A stretch of 41,250 bases of DNA from Planctomycetaceae bacterium (GCA_003233175.1 QIKY01000213.1:1-41250), one strand, 5' to 3'; numbered from the stretch's first letter, positions 32,094 to 40,795 are shown. Translations and numbers: made by a program. The notes: generated from the sequence alone by a model not told the origin.

Positions 32094-33545
32094 ATGAAAA
32101 CGCCCTTGATCCTGCTGCTTCTCCCCTTCTTCTTCGCTCCCTGCGTGCTACCTGCCGCTGAGTTCCGCGCTGGCGCCGCCGCGCAAGACATCACACCCGC
32201 CACATGGCCGGTGTATCTGGTGGGGTCGTTCAGCGAACGGGGCGCCGAGAAAGCTTGGGATCGGTTGCACGCCCGCGCGTTGGTGCTCGACGATGGCCAG
32301 ACTCGCCTGGCGATCGTGATCGTCGACAGTTGCCTCATTCCCCGGTCGTTGTTCGACGAAGCAAAACAACGAGCGTCGAAACAGACCGGCATTCGCACCG
32401 ATCGGATGTTAATCTCGGCCACGCACACGCATTCCGCGCCGGCCTCGCTCCACAGGCTTTTCGCCCAGGCGAATGAAGCATATCTGGAAGTGCTCAAGCG
32501 TGGAATTGTCGAGGCGATCAAACAGGCCAATGCGAATCTGGAGCCGGCGGAATTCGGTTGGGGACAAGTCGACGTTCCGGAACACGTTCATAATCGTCGT
32601 TGGCACATGAAGCCGGGCGGCATCACGCCGAATCCATTCGGCGAGATCACCGACCAGGTTCGCATGAACCCGCCGCGAGGACGTGGCTTGCTCGACCGCC
32701 CCGCCGGACCGACCGACCCACAAGTGTCGTTCCTCTCGATTCGAGCCGCCGGCGGTCGCCCGATCGCGCTGCTGGCCAACTACTCCTTGCATTATGTTGG
32801 CGGCGTGTCGCCGGGCGGCGTGTCCGCCGATTACTTCGGTGAATTCGCCCGACAAATCAGACAGCGTATCGCTCCGCAAGAGAGTGACGGCCACCCGCCG
32901 TTTGTGGGCATGATGTCCAACGGCACGAGTGGCGACATCAACAACATCAACTTCCGCGATCCTCAGCCTCGAAAAAAGCCGTTTGAACAAATACGTTACG
33001 TCGCCCGCGATGTGGCCGACAAAGTAGGGCAAGCACTCAGAAAGATTAAGCACCGCAAGGCGATCACGTTGGCGATGGCGCAGCGCGAACTAACGCTCGG
33101 CATTCGCAAGCCAAACGCTGAACAACTCGCCCGCGCCAAACAATTCCTGGCCGAGTCGGACGAATCCAAATTGCCGCCCCGCGCCAAAGCCTATGCGGCG
33201 TTCGGGGTCGAACTTGCGGAAATGCCGCCCGCCGAAGACATCATCTTACAAGCGATTCGCATCGGCGATGTGGGCATCGCCGCGATTCCCTGCGAAGTGT
33301 TCGCCGAGATCGGGCTCGAAATCAAAGAACGCAGTCCGCTGAAAACGACGTTCACCATCGAACTCGCCAACGGTTGGAATCGTTATCTGCCCACGCCCCG
33401 GCAACATCGGCTGGGCGGGTATGAAACCTGGTTGGGAACCAACATGCTCGAGATTCGCGCCTCGGAGAAAATCACGAACGTCGTTCTCGAACTCTTGGCC
33501 GATGTGGCGCCCGGCGGGGCAAAGCGGCAGCCCGACTCGAAGTAA
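32094..33545 (+). CDS. Secreted neutral/alkaline ceramidase-like hydrolase
   Basis: A 483-residue exported protein with a good signal peptide (KTPLILLLLPFFFAPCVLPAAEF). It has the neutral/alkaline non-lysosomal ceramidase N-terminal fold: AGAAAQDITP at the front, SATHTHSAPAS (zinc-binding HxH), ANYSLHYVGG, and MSNGTSGDINNINF where ceramidases have N-x-S-G-D-V-S-P-N with the catalytic Ser. Ceramidases split N-acyl-sphingosine; many bacterial relatives of this length lack the C-terminal domain and their substrates are unknown, so a lipid/amide hydrolase is safer. ATG 32094 has GGGAG seven bases upstream. The short element above may carry its promoter. It converges with the lmbE gene. Confidence 0.88.
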   Translation: MKTPLILLLLPFFFAPCVLPAAEFRAGAAAQDITPATWPVYLVGSFSERGAEKAWDRLHARALVLDDGQTRLAIVIVDSCLIPRSLFDEAKQRASKQTGIRTDRMLISATHTHSAPASLHRLFAQANEAYLEVLKRGIVEAIKQANANLEPAEFGWGQVDVPEHVHNRRWHMKPGGITPNPFGEITDQVRMNPPRGRGLLDRPAGPTDPQVSFLSIRAAGGRPIALLANYSLHYVGGVSPGGVSADYFGEFARQIRQRIAPQESDGHPPFVGMMSNGTSGDINNINFRDPQPRKKPFEQIRYVARDVADKVGQALRKIKHRKAITLAMAQRELTLGIRKPNAEQLARAKQFLAESDESKLPPRAKAYAAFGVELAEMPPAEDIILQAIRIGDVGIAAIPCEVFAEIGLEIKERSPLKTTFTIELANGWNRYLPTPRQHRLGGYETWLGTNMLEIRASEKITNVVLELLADVAPGGAKRQPDSK

Positions 33546-33603
33546 CGAAACGCGGGAATACACCTTCCGGTTCGGAAGCCCGGCTTGCGGCCGGCGCGGA
33601 AAT

Positions 33604-34312
33604 TCACCAAGCGGCCAGCCGTTTCCAGGCGGTGTGTGGCCGAAAGGCTTCGGCGGCGGCAACTCCCGCTTGCGCCGCGCGTTTGGTACAATCGCTCCAC
33701 GTGTTCCAGCAAGGGTGAAAAGTCGTCGCTCTCGCCACGCGCCAATTGTGAGCGATGGCAGTCCAGCATGGCGCGTTTGAGGTCGACGAACTCCGAGATG
33801 TCGAGGTACAAACTTGGCTCGGCGGCGGTCATGGTGATGGTGTCCATCCACCAGAGGGCGGGCGGCGCGGCCAGCGGGGGCGATGTCGTGAGGTGGCCGC
33901 GCGAGGCGGCGAACCAGGTGGCGGCTTCGGTGAGCGCGCCGGCCGCGCGATGGTCGGCGTGGTAGTCTTCTTGTGCGTGGCCAAGCACCAAGGTGGGTCG
34001 GAATTGCCGCAAGATTTCGATTAACTGCGCCCGGGTTTCGGGGGTATCGGCCAGTTGGCCATCGGGAAGATCGCCCCAGAATAGTTCGGCGCCGAGCAGC
34101 GCGGCCGCCTCCTTCATTTCTCCCCGGCGCACCGCGGCAAGATCAGCAATGGGCGGATCGGGCTGGCCCTTGTCGCCTTGGCAGAGCACGCAGACGCCAA
34201 TGCTCGCGCCATCGCGACGAGCGCGGGCCAAGGCGCCGGCGCAAAAAAGTTCGGCGTCGTCAGGGTGGGCGACGACGGCCAGAACCCGGTCGGCGGAGAA
34301 ATCAAACTTCAT
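33604..34312 (-). CDS. LmbE/BshB-type N-acetyl-sugar deacetylase, frameshift near the 3' end
   Basis: A ~235-residue zinc deacetylase: VVAHPDDAELFCAGAL (His-Pro-Asp-Asp zinc site) and HAQEDYHADHRAAGA (HxxDxHxDH). The family includes BshB (bacillithiol) and GlcNAc-PI/mycothiol deacetylases. The frame as given continues to 33383, antisense to the ceramidase. A shift at about 33671-33676 instead gives AGVAAAEAFRPHTAWKRLAAW and stop TGA at 33604-33606, which is the usual family ending. I therefore use 33604. The start is ATG 34312 (GGAG, eight bases); GTG 34318 is less likely. The shift could be an assembly error. Confidence 0.8.
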
Positions 34313-34362
34313 GAACACGCTCCAAGAAAATATGGAACCATTAGATCCCCAGTTGGCGTTTT

Positions 34363-34395
34363 AGAAGCCCGGCTTTTTGAAAAATCCGGGCTTCT
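34363..34395 (-). terminator. Hairpin after lptB
   Basis: The 33-base sequence is the same as at 20536-20568: stem agaagcccgg/ccgggcttct. It follows the minus-strand lptB stop (34441) by 45 bp and precedes lmbE. Confidence 0.6.
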
Positions 34396-34440
34396 TGGGC
34401 GGCGGCGAACGCAGGCGGCATTTAATTTCCGCGCAGTTGC

Positions 34441-35256
34441 TCACGCGCTGCGTGCGTTTGGACGGCGCAAGGATTGGTCGACTGAGGCGGCAACCAGGGC
34501 ATTACCTGCTGTTGCCGCCTCGGCCGCCGATGATAAATCGAGGCCTTCGCCGAAATAGTATTTGCGCGCTTCGGGGTGCGCGATCACGACGTCGGGCGGG
34601 CCATCGCAGAGCACGCTCCCGGCGCGAATCACATAGCTGCGGTCTGTAATTTCCAAGGTTTCGCGAACTTGGTGGTCGGTGATCAGAATGGAAATACCGC
34701 GTTGGCGTAGTTCACGCACGATGTTTTGTATGCTCTGCACCGTGACCGGGTCGATTCCGGCGAAAGGCTCGTCGAGCAGAATAATTTCGGGTTCAGAGAT
34801 CAAACAGCGGGCGATTTCCAACCGCCTTCTTTCGCCACCGGAAAGGCTGCCCGCCTTGAAGCGGCGAATGTGCGTGATTTTGAACTGTTCCAGCAATTCC
34901 TCGCAGCGGGCCTTGCGCGCTTTTCGGTTGAAGCCGAGTAGTTCCATCATGCCCAGCAGATTTTGTTCGGTGGTCAGTTTTCGAAACACGCTCGATTCCT
35001 GAGCCAGATATCCCATACCGCCATCGGCGGCGCGGCGATGCATGGGCCAGTTCGTGACATCAACCCCCGACAACCGAACCCGGCCGCCATCGGGGCGAAG
35101 CATGCCGCAGGCCATGCGAAAACAGGTCGTTTTGCCGGCGCCGTTGGGACCCAAGAGGCCGACAATCTCACCGACATTGACATGAAAGCTCACGCCATCG
35201 ACAACCCGCCGCCGGCCGAACGATTTCACCAACTTCTCGACTTCCAGAATCGTCAT
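34441..35256 (-). CDS. lptB: LPS export ABC transporter ATPase LptB
   Basis: A 271-residue ATPase that drives lipopolysaccharide out of the inner membrane with LptF/G. Motifs: Walker A GPNGAGKTT (~36-44), Q-loop in YLAQESSVFRKLT, signature SLSGGERRR (~137-145), Walker B IILLDEPFAGIDP (~158-170), and the H-loop TDHQVRETL. LptB-type features are the GYLAQESSVFRKL and FAGIDPVTV segments. The C-terminus (SSAAEAATAGNALVAA) is longer than usual. ATG 35256 is preceded by GGAGGATCGGAGA. The other lpt genes are not here. Together with lpxA it shows that an outer membrane is made. Confidence 0.94.
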   Translation of the reverse strand: MTILEVEKLVKSFGRRRVVDGVSFHVNVGEIVGLLGPNGAGKTTCFRMACGMLRPDGGRVRLSGVDVTNWPMHRRAADGGMGYLAQESSVFRKLTTEQNLLGMMELLGFNRKARKARCEELLEQFKITHIRRFKAGSLSGGERRRLEIARCLISEPEIILLDEPFAGIDPVTVQSIQNIVRELRQRGISILITDHQVRETLEITDRSYVIRAGSVLCDGPPDVVIAHPEARKYYFGEGLDLSSAAEAATAGNALVAASVDQSLRRPNARSA

Positions 35257-35348
35257 TCTCCGATCCTCCATGACCAACAGCGGGAGTATGCTCCGCACAG
35301 TAAGGCTTGACACAATCGCATTATTTTCTGGCGCCAATGTCACATTTT

Positions 35349-35438
35349 TCGTTTAACGGCAAGCCGAAGACTGCGTTTTCTGTTCTGCCCGAACGCGTAG
35401 GCTCAAAACACAGCCGCCTTCGGCTTGCCGTTAAACGA
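35349..35438. repeat. Perfect 21-bp inverted repeat
   Basis: Arms tcgtttaacggcaagccgaa (from 35349) and its reverse complement (35418-35438) enclose 48 bases between lptB and lepB. It is a REP-like hairpin without a U-tail. Confidence 0.85.
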
Positions 35439-35464
35439 GCCATTGCCGGCCGTGTGAAATATAA

Positions 35465-37174
35465 CTAGCGAATCAGGCCGATGCGCGTCACCTGAGGGGA
35501 AGGCCAGTAAATCATTAACGCCTTGCCGATCATTAAATCGCGTTCGACAAAAGAGCCTTGCGGCCAGAGCCGGGCGTCGGAACTGGCGGGACTGTTGTCG
35601 CCCATGGGAAAGAATTGGTCGTTTTGCAAGGGGAATACGCGTTTCCGCCGCGAAGCAAAAAGTTTGGTCGTGGCCCAGATTTTGGGGTTTGAGAAGATCT
35701 CTTCGGTATCGAAATTCTGCGGCAAGTCGTAATCGTTGTCGCGATCGGCGCCGTGCGAGTGATAACTGATGGCAATATAGTACACATCGCGGAGCACTCG
35801 CAGGTAGTTCAGTTTTACCGCCGCGCCGCGCACGCCCACGCCCACCGGCGCAATGTCGAGGGGATCGGTCTCCCGCCATTTCGGCTCCGCCAAACCATCG
35901 AGGGTGTAGGTGGCGGGCGAGGAAAACGCAATCAGCTTGTTGTTGACCCAAAGCTTCAAACCGCGATCGACATTGGAGAATCGCAAGCGGTAGACGCCAG
36001 CACCTCGAATGGAAGTTTCGGCTGTCGGAGGCGAAGCGCTGGCGTCGTCGGCTTGGGCGTCGAACGGTTGGGCGCCGCGGTCGGCCGTTAATTCCGCCCG
36101 CCCGGTGGCGATGTCGATCTGGCATTCGTAGTGAACGCCTCCTTGAACGATGTCGAGCAAAAGCATGCCCTGCGCGCTCTTGACCTCCACCTCCGTTTCC
36201 AAGGCCAAATCGGGCGCCCAATGCGCGCCAACTTCATGCTTTGTCTCGTCGGGCCAAAATTCGGTCGCGATCGCATTGTAGGCGCAGAAATCGGTAATCA
36301 ATTTCCCTCGCCGCCGCATCAGGCCAGGGGGTTGCCGCCCCTGGGCCAAATCGCCCCAGTCGTCGTAGTTTGGAAAAAGATGACGGTACCGCAGCCAGGC
36401 TTCGCCGCCAGCGCCATCGGTTTCATACGCGTGGCCATCTTCGGCGGCGCGCCAGGCCGCGGGAGAGGCCACGCTTTCTCGGGCCCAAGGTTGCCAGCGC
36501 GCCGGCCAGCCCGCTTTTTTCATCGAATCCGCGATGAAGCGATTGTCGTCGACCAACTGCAACATCGCCTTTGTTTTGCCGGCCGGTTTCCGTGCGATGT
36601 GGAATTCGTTTTCGCCCGGCGATTGAATGTAAATATCGCCGCCATGCACCATGACCTTCTCGCCCGGTAGGCCGATCAGCCGCTTGATGTAATTCTGTTT
36701 TGCATCACCCGGAAATTTGAAGACGATTATATCCCACCGCTCGAACGCTTTTGGCTCGACGAACTTCCCCACCAGAATGCGGTCGCCCGTATAGGTTCGC
36801 TGCCGCTGTGTTATATCCATCAGATAGTGGCAAATCGGGCACGTCGTGCCAATGACGCGTTCTGGTCGAAGATTATCTTTGTTTTCAATGCTGGCGCCGG
36901 TGGAATAGCGAAAGCCGCACTCCGGGCAAACCACGTCTTTATGGTTGCCGTACAGCGTTGGCGCCATTGATCCCGTGGGAATCACGAACGCCTCCGCCTC
37001 GAATCCTCGGAAAAGAAACGCCAACACAATCGCGATCACGATCGATTCCACGAATTCCCGCGTCGAACGAGACGCTCGAGGATTGAACTGCGGCGGCTGG
37101 ATAACCTTCGGCGATTCGGCCGCCTTGGCCTTGTGTTGGTTGGGCGGTTTCTTTTTGTTCTTTAGTTTAGACAT
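35465..37174 (-). CDS. lepB: Signal peptidase I with large insertions
   Basis: A 569-residue membrane protease that cleaves signal peptides. One helix near ~40-57 (FVESIVIAIVLAFLFRGF) precedes IPTGSMAPTLYGN (Ser69 nucleophile). NYIKRLIGLPGE holds Lys164, the general base, and GDNSPASSDARLWPQG is near the C-terminus. Most relatives have 200-350 residues. Here a zinc-ribbon-like part (CPECG at ~83, CPICH at ~112) sits between Ser and Lys, and ~290 more residues lie between Lys and GDNS. The latter part contains a beta-rich segment (YECQIDIATGRAELTADRG, GLKLWVNNKLIAFSSPATY). ATG 37174 follows GTG 37177; a GAGG lies 13 bases before. The role of the insertions is unknown. Confidence 0.93.
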   Translation of the reverse strand: MSKLKNKKKPPNQHKAKAAESPKVIQPPQFNPRASRSTREFVESIVIAIVLAFLFRGFEAEAFVIPTGSMAPTLYGNHKDVVCPECGFRYSTGASIENKDNLRPERVIGTTCPICHYLMDITQRQRTYTGDRILVGKFVEPKAFERWDIIVFKFPGDAKQNYIKRLIGLPGEKVMVHGGDIYIQSPGENEFHIARKPAGKTKAMLQLVDDNRFIADSMKKAGWPARWQPWARESVASPAAWRAAEDGHAYETDGAGGEAWLRYRHLFPNYDDWGDLAQGRQPPGLMRRRGKLITDFCAYNAIATEFWPDETKHEVGAHWAPDLALETEVEVKSAQGMLLLDIVQGGVHYECQIDIATGRAELTADRGAQPFDAQADDASASPPTAETSIRGAGVYRLRFSNVDRGLKLWVNNKLIAFSSPATYTLDGLAEPKWRETDPLDIAPVGVGVRGAAVKLNYLRVLRDVYYIAISYHSHGADRDNDYDLPQNFDTEEIFSNPKIWATTKLFASRRKRVFPLQNDQFFPMGDNSPASSDARLWPQGSFVERDLMIGKALMIYWPSPQVTRIGLIR

Positions 37175-37231
37175 CACTCAAATAGACCTCTAGCGTTTTC
37201 TCAAGAAAGCGTTTTGAAATGCGGCTCCACC

Positions 37232-37303
37232 GTACGATGGCCTTCCAAGGCCATCGATTTGCAGAGGTTCGAGGCGTGCGACGGCCTCGGAAGGCCATCG
37301 TAC
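37232..37303. repeat. 15-bp inverted repeat
   Basis: Arms gtacgatggccttcc (37232-37246) and ggaaggccatcgtac (37289-37303), between lepB and leuB. Possible REP-type element. Confidence 0.8.
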
Positions 37304-37434
37304 TTTCGTTTCCAAACACCATCTTAGTCGTCGGACGTCGCGCCGCATTGCCAATGGTTCTTCGGCAGCGTTCCGATAATATAGCGAAATTCGAGAAACC
37401 AGCCCATCTGGATTTCAGCGGAGCCGCTATGTTG

Positions 37435-38520
37435 CTAGACGTCGTTCAACGCCGCGACGACCAAATCGCCGACCTGGCTGGTGCTGTAGCCCATTTTCCC
37501 AGCCGCCTGGCTCTTCATTTTTTCGCCCGTCACCTTTTGCAAAGCCGCCAGCACGCGTTGCCCGGAAGCTTCATACCCAGATTGCACCAAGAGCATTGCC
37601 AGCGCGTTGATGGCGGCAATCGGATTGATCACGTTTTTTCCGGTGTATTTGGGAGCGCTGCCGCCCATCGGTTCGAACATGCTCACGCCGCCGGCGTCGG
37701 GATTAATGTTGCCGCCCGCCGCCACGCCCATTCCGCCTTGTAGAATGCCGGCCAAGTCGGTGATGATGTCGCCGAACATGTTGGTCGTGACAATAACATC
37801 GTAATATTCCGGGTTCTTGACCATCCACATACAGCAGGCGTCGACGTGATTGTAATCGGCCTCGACGTCTGAATATTCCTTAGCGACATCGCGAAAGGTG
37901 CGGTCCCAGAGGTCGTGGCCGAAGGTCAGCACATTTGTTTTGGCCACCAAGGTCAGCCGCTTGCCCTTGGGGTTGTTGCGGCGGCGGGTGAAATCGAAGG
38001 CCCAGCGAATGCAGCGCTCGCAACCCTTGCGGGTATACACGGCGGTTTGCGTGGCGACTTCATCGGGCGTGTGTTTCTTCAAAAAACCGCCGATGCCGCA
38101 GTACATATCTTCCGTGTTTTCACGCACCACGACGAAGTCGATATCTTCCGGTTTTTTTCCCGCCAACGGCGTTTCCACACCGGGAAAAAGCTTCACCGGC
38201 CGCAGGTTGATGTACTGATCCAACTGGAAACGCAGCTCCAGCAGCAAGCCTTTTTCCAACACGCCGGGCGGTACGTCAGGATGCCCCACGGCGCCGAGCA
38301 AAATGGCGTCGAAGGTCCGCAATTCGTCGATGGCGCCGGCGGGCAAGGTTTCACCGGTGCGCAGATAACGCTCGCCGCCGAAATCAAAATCTTTCAGCTC
38401 GAAGGAGAAACTGTCCTGTTTGGCCACCGCCGCCAAAACCTTGAGGGCCTCCGCCGTGACTTCAGGACCAGTGCCATCGCCGCCGATGACTGCAATTTTT
38501 AAGTTCGACTTCTCACTCAC
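37435..38520 (-). CDS. leuB: 3-isopropylmalate dehydrogenase LeuB
   Basis: A 361-residue dehydrogenase of leucine synthesis. It starts LKIAVIGGDGTGPEV, then LLGAVGHPDVPPG, LRFQLDQYINLRPVKLFPG, VVVRENTEDMYCGIGG and FGDIITDLAGILQGGMGVAAGGNINPD, with GGSAPKYTGKNVINPIA. The catalytic Tyr and Lys of the decarboxylating dehydrogenase fold are in MYCG and VAKTNV. The family includes tartrate and isocitrate dehydrogenases; the GHPDVPPGVLEKG pattern favours LeuB. GTG 38520 has AGGGA eight bases upstream; a TTG at 38640 is less likely. No other leu genes are in the window. Confidence 0.88.
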   Translation of the reverse strand: MSEKSNLKIAVIGGDGTGPEVTAEALKVLAAVAKQDSFSFELKDFDFGGERYLRTGETLPAGAIDELRTFDAILLGAVGHPDVPPGVLEKGLLLELRFQLDQYINLRPVKLFPGVETPLAGKKPEDIDFVVVRENTEDMYCGIGGFLKKHTPDEVATQTAVYTRKGCERCIRWAFDFTRRRNNPKGKRLTLVAKTNVLTFGHDLWDRTFRDVAKEYSDVEADYNHVDACCMWMVKNPEYYDVIVTTNMFGDIITDLAGILQGGMGVAAGGNINPDAGGVSMFEPMGGSAPKYTGKNVINPIAAINALAMLLVQSGYEASGQRVLAALQKVTGEKMKSQAAGKMGYSTSQVGDLVVAALNDV

Positions 38521-38650
38521 GCGGGCGTTCCCTGAAAGAGGGGCCAAAGAAGAGGCGGTGCGGGCCGCGCCGCCGACAAGGCGTGATTTTACCAGCCCCC
38601 CCACCCGCCCACAAGTTGGAGCGCCGTTGGTATCCGTCAATCTTGGGCTA

Positions 38651-38690
38651 TCGCTTTTGGCGAGCGGGCGTTGAGAAAAGTCCCGAAGTA
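38651..38690. repeat. Direct repeat of 39785-39824
   Basis: The segments tcgcttttggcgagcgggcg plus the following 20 bases and tcgctttcggcgaacgggcg at 39785 are the same apart from a few changes. They bracket the metK fragment and RelE-type module. Confidence 0.75.
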
Positions 38691-38726
38691 AAAGCCCGGC
38701 ATTTTGAAAATGCCGGGCTTTTTTTG
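38691..38726 (-). terminator. Terminator-like hairpin
   Basis: The stem aaagcccggcattt/aaatgccgggcttt is followed by T's on the plus side and preceded by an A-rich run. It lies about 40 bp after the metK-fragment stop and upstream of leuB. Confidence 0.7.
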
Positions 38727-38763
38727 AGCGATAAGCGGTAATTTATTCAAGGACGAGCACGAA

Positions 38764-39042
38764 CTACTTGCCCGCTGTTTGCAGGCCGGCGGCTGCGGAA
38801 AGTTCGGCGGCTTTGTTGGTGTTTTCCCAAGAGAATTCCGGTCGGCCGAAGTGGCCGCCGGCGGCGGTCTGGCGAAAAATCGGCCGGCGAAGATCTAGGT
38901 AGTCGATAATGCCGCCGGGGCTCAGCGGGAAGATCTGTTTGACCAACTCGCAAATGCGAGATTCTTCAATCTTGCCGGCGCCCGCCGTATCGACAAGCAC
39001 GCTCACCGGCTCCGTCACGCCGATGGCGTAGGCCAGGAGCGG
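38764..39042 (-). pseudogene. metK: C-terminal fragment of S-adenosylmethionine synthetase (MetK)
   Basis: The frame gives [22 protein letters not shown], then [44 protein letters not shown] and NTNKAAEL, which is the last ~95 residues of MetK. The first ~300 residues, with the ATP and metal sites, are missing. A stop (TAA) precedes the homology at about 39049-39051 and the TA module follows, so it is a dead remnant. A functional metK must lie elsewhere. Confidence 0.9.
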
Positions 39043-39364
39043 TGATTTTTACGGTTAGCTGGAGCGACTGGTTATGTACGATTTTCCAGTAACCTGGTTT
39101 TCTACTGTTGTGCATGACTGCTACAACAAAAATAGAATTATTGTCTTCTCGGTAGATTACAGAGAAAGGAAATTTCCCGAGCAAAAACCTGCGGTAGTAC
39201 TTATTAAATATTGGCCAAGTATCAGGAAGCTCGACTATTGTTTGATATGCTGACTCTAATTCATGCAGAAAGTTATCGCCTAGCCCATCTGCTTGATTTT
39301 GATACCATTCGTACGATGCTTTCACTTCATTTGAAACATCGGGATGAAACATGAGGTTAGGCAT
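38966..39364 (-). CDS. RelE/ParE-family toxin with abnormal C-terminus
   Basis: A 132-residue frame. The first ~95 residues are a RelE/ParE toxin: [64 protein letters not shown] and [15 protein letters not shown], the usual near-C-terminal HxxRxPxYW. After this the frame reads into the metK fragment in another frame, adding ~35 foreign residues. The original stop must have been lost at the junction. It follows the antitoxin with an 8-base overlap (ATGCCTAA). Toxicity cannot be judged. Confidence 0.8.
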   Translation of the reverse strand: MPNLMFHPDVSNEVKASYEWYQNQADGLGDNFLHELESAYQTIVELPDTWPIFNKYYRRFLLGKFPFSVIYREDNNSIFVVAVMHNSRKPGYWKIVHNQSLQLTVKITAPGLRHRRDGAGERACRYGGRRQD

Positions 39365-39587
39365 CCTGTTCTTTCACGATGTTTTTTATTTCCTCCCATG
39401 CAACACCTTTCACTGCTCCAGACTCAATCTCCAAGTACCGTTTTTCGGCTAGTTTCGCCCATGCCTCATCCACGTTCTCATCTTGCTTTGATTCCAATGA
39501 AGAAATAAGGCAGTGCGCCATTAAGGCTTTTTCATCCGCGGAAAGTTCGCCGATGCTTTTAATCGCTTGTCTAAATGCGAATGACAT
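39357..39587 (-). CDS. Addiction-module antitoxin (Unstab_antitox type)
   Basis: A 76-residue protein: FRQAIKSIGELSADEKALMAHCLISSLESK, then VDEAWAKLAEKRYLEIESGAVKGVAWEEI. This is the typical short RelB-like 'addiction module' antitoxin, paired with RelE/ParE toxins. It precedes the toxin gene and overlaps it by 8 bases. ATG 39587 is the start. Confidence 0.85.
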   Translation of the reverse strand: MSFAFRQAIKSIGELSADEKALMAHCLISSLESKQDENVDEAWAKLAEKRYLEIESGAVKGVAWEEIKNIVKEQDA

Positions 39588-39808
39588 ACAATCTCCGATA
39601 CCTAAAATTCAAGTGAATTTTAATAGGCCAATGCCAATTCACCAGCACCTAACTCCTGTTTCCCTCAATCGAATGGATTGAGAATAACCGATGCCGGGAG
39701 AATGTCAATTTTTGCCGCGACGCGAGTTGCGGCGAATTTCATCGCGCGAGTTGACGGAGCAATTCTTACGCGGGAAGCGGGAAGTCGCTTTCGGCGAACG
39801 GGCGTTGA

Positions 39809-39839
39809 GAATAGTCCCGAAGTTACTTCGGGACTATTC
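39809..39839. repeat. 15-bp perfect palindrome at end of PIN module
   Basis: gaatagtcccgaagt and acttcgggactattc with a one-base loop. It contains the antitoxin stop region (39834) and may act as a terminator for the minus strand. It is also part of the direct repeat at 39785. Confidence 0.7.
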
Positions 39840-40028
39840 CTCAGTTGCGCGGCTAACGGCTGGCGCGTGATGCATCGGGCGTTTGGGATTACGGTTAATC
39901 AGTTTTCGATCACTAGCTCGCTGGCGTTTCATGAGATCGTCGCAAATCGCATCCAGCTCGAAGTTAAACCGTGCGGCGTATTCTTCCCGTAGTTTTCGCG
40001 TCTGTTCGACGATAGGATCACGGTACAT
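39834..40028 (-). CDS. Probable antitoxin of the second PIN module
   Basis: A 64-residue protein starting at ATG 40028 (MYRDPIVEQTRKLREEYAARFNFELDAICDDLMKRQRASDRKLI). The DPIVExxRKLREEYAARFNxDLDAI pattern is common in partners of PIN toxins. It follows the toxin with an 11-base overlap. Its toxin appears frameshifted, so it may be an orphan. Confidence 0.7.
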   Translation of the reverse strand: MYRDPIVEQTRKLREEYAARFNFELDAICDDLMKRQRASDRKLINRNPKRPMHHAPAVSRATEE

Positions 40029-40487
40029 TGATGATCTCCTGCGGCGTGCAAATGACAGGCGGTTCGATGTTCGCGTCGCAAAGGACGCTTTCAATTGTAC
40101 GCCGCAACGCAGGATTTGCTATGTGCTTACAGTTCCAGGTGAGAAGGTAATCGACGCCATGCAACGCTGCTACAGCGATGTGAAGCGCATCGATATTGGC
40201 TTTTTCAGGGAGCGAAGCCTTTTTCATGATCTGTACGGCAAGCGTCTTGCATTCGGCGGTGATTTCCAAGATTGGCCAGTTAGGAAAACGGCGCGTTCGC
40301 TCGCCGCCGTCGGGTCGCCCGCATTACACTCAGCAATCACTGCTTCGGAAACGAACAACTCGAATTGCCCCCGATGATTGTCCCACCAGTCTGGTGTTAA
40401 CGATTGATTTCCGGCAGTCACCAAGTGGGAACTCGTGCGAGAAGCCAAGTATCCGATAATCGAAGTTTCGAGATAGATCGATTGCAT
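40018..40487 (-). pseudogene. PIN-domain toxin gene split by a frameshift
   Basis: Two frames give one PIN protein: MQSIYLETSIIGYLASRTSS to AASERAVFL in frame one, then WPILEITAECKTLAVQIMKKA, NIDALHIAVAALHGVDYLLTWNCKHIANP and CTPQEI in the other. The shift lies near 40270-40275 (tggccaatcttgg). Both halves keep the acidic PIN residues. With one base restored it would be ~156 residues, like the gene at 22369. It may be a real mutation or an error. Confidence 0.8.
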
Positions 40488-40795
40488 TGGAAACGATCAC
40501 CCGCTTCGGTCTGGAAGCGACGCAACGCCCTCGCGGCCGCCCCAAAAAAAACAACAAGAAGGTTCCTGACGCGAATGGCACTGTCATCATTCAGGGATCA
40601 AGGCGTTTGGCGGAACTCTGCGCAAATTGCATGTGGCCTGCGAAGGAAGTCGAGTCCTCTCAAGCCGCGCATCTCCCTCATACCCAGGCCGCGACAGTGC
40701 CATTCGTTCCGGACACTTTTTTTCTGCGGCAGCGCTGGGTCAGGTTGATTGCCTTGTTATGCGGTCATCGCCTTGGGAAATCATGTTTCTTGTGG
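40488..40795. other. Region with no firm gene
   Basis: Plus-strand frames (for example 40487-40816) have a RPRGRPKK motif but otherwise look random. An inverted repeat (aatggcactgtc at about 40575, gacagtgccatt at about 40694) is present. I call no gene. Confidence 0.4.

Noticed and set aside
37261-37290. tRNA-like ggttcgaggc segment
   Set aside because: No cloverleaf could be drawn; it lies within a palindromic repeat.
38764-39018. Short ORF starting MTEPVSV as an intact gene
   Set aside because: The start is an internal Val codon of a MetK C-terminal fragment; MetK needs ~390 residues.
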